Assembly (NCBI GenBank): GCA_964479445.1
Contig: CAYZMH010000130.1
Location: forward strand, 1 to 6,373
Source: CAYZMH01 sp964479445
Lineage (GTDB): Bacteria; Bacteroidota; Bacteroidia; Bacteroidales; GCA-2748055
Reading direction: 5' to 3'
Length of the DNA stretch: 6,373 nucleotides
The notes beneath the pieces were generated by a model. The model made no database searches and was not told the DNA's origin. It worked only from the letters and a program-made list of their open reading frames with translations. Positions 6,301-6,373 of this stretch are shown here, piece by piece (positions within the stretch are counted from its first letter, which is position 1; the number at the start of each line of letters is the position of its first letter). A program made the translations under genes and the position numbers.

Positions 6301-6373
6301 TTAAAAAAGAAAATATAAGGATACATTCCCCACAATATAGAGCACGATGATCAACGCACTCTCCCATCCTATA
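6301..6373 (-). CDS. C-terminal end of a probable membrane protein (partial)
   Basis: The minus-strand frame entering from the right edge at 6372 encodes 23 residues, ending in SALIIVLYIVGNVSLYFLF, then TAA at 6301-6303. The segment is strongly hydrophobic and reads like a last transmembrane helix. The start (IGWES) plus the LIIVLYI pattern resembles the C-terminus of CaCA-family sodium/calcium antiporters, where a W-E-G-type turn precedes a final Leu/Tyr-rich helix. That assignment rests on very little sequence and is only a guess. The different frame starting at 6367 on the same strand lacks such character and is probably a shadow. If real, this gene lies about 530 bases upstream of the secreted-protein gene and shares its direction. 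Confidence 0.45.
   Translation of the reverse strand, partial: IGWESALIIVLYIVGNVSLYFLF

Overview
The window most likely comes from a member of the Bacteroidota, probably an environmental lineage. The best evidence is the secreted protein at 4943-5773. Its N-terminal half carries a pattern (FQYQAVIRD near the start, then QLLSVPYALYA about 90 residues later) that is widespread in secreted proteins of that phylum and rare elsewhere. Start regions without clear Shine-Dalgarno sequences, and A/T-rich leaders, fit the same assignment. All recognisable genes lie on the minus strand, so the gene order in transcription runs from right to left.

In transcription order: (1) 6301-6373 holds what looks like the last 23 residues of a membrane protein entering from the right edge. 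(2) 5774-6300 is about 530 bases without a convincing gene. It contains a strong interrupted hairpin just upstream of the next gene and a few short direct repeats. (3) 4943-5773 encodes a secreted two-domain protein of unknown function. (4) 3561-4820 encodes a GT-B fold glycosyltransferase of the UGT/macrolide/sterol glucosyltransferase type. Its leader carries a triplicated heptamer and an inverted repeat around a possible promoter box. (5) 2328-3419 encodes a serine hydrolase of the beta-lactamase/PBP superfamily with no signal peptide and a Cys where the third active-site motif normally has His. (6) 1-2183 encodes a GlgX-type glycogen debranching enzyme with all catalytic residues. It is nearly complete, but its 3' end runs off the left edge.

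The intergenic gaps (122, 141 and 144 bases) are rather long for a tight operon. The genes share a direction, but nothing shows that they form one pathway. GlgX (glycogen or alpha-glucan turnover) and the glycosyltransferase (probably a nucleotide-sugar-dependent transfer to a small molecule or lipid) both act on sugars; any link to the serine hydrolase is speculation. I found no tRNA, rRNA, CRISPR array, transposase or phage gene, and no clear evidence of a new multi-gene system. The points most worth a second look are the altered third motif of the serine hydrolase, the structured leader of the secreted protein, and the repeat and dyad arrangement before the glycosyltransferase.
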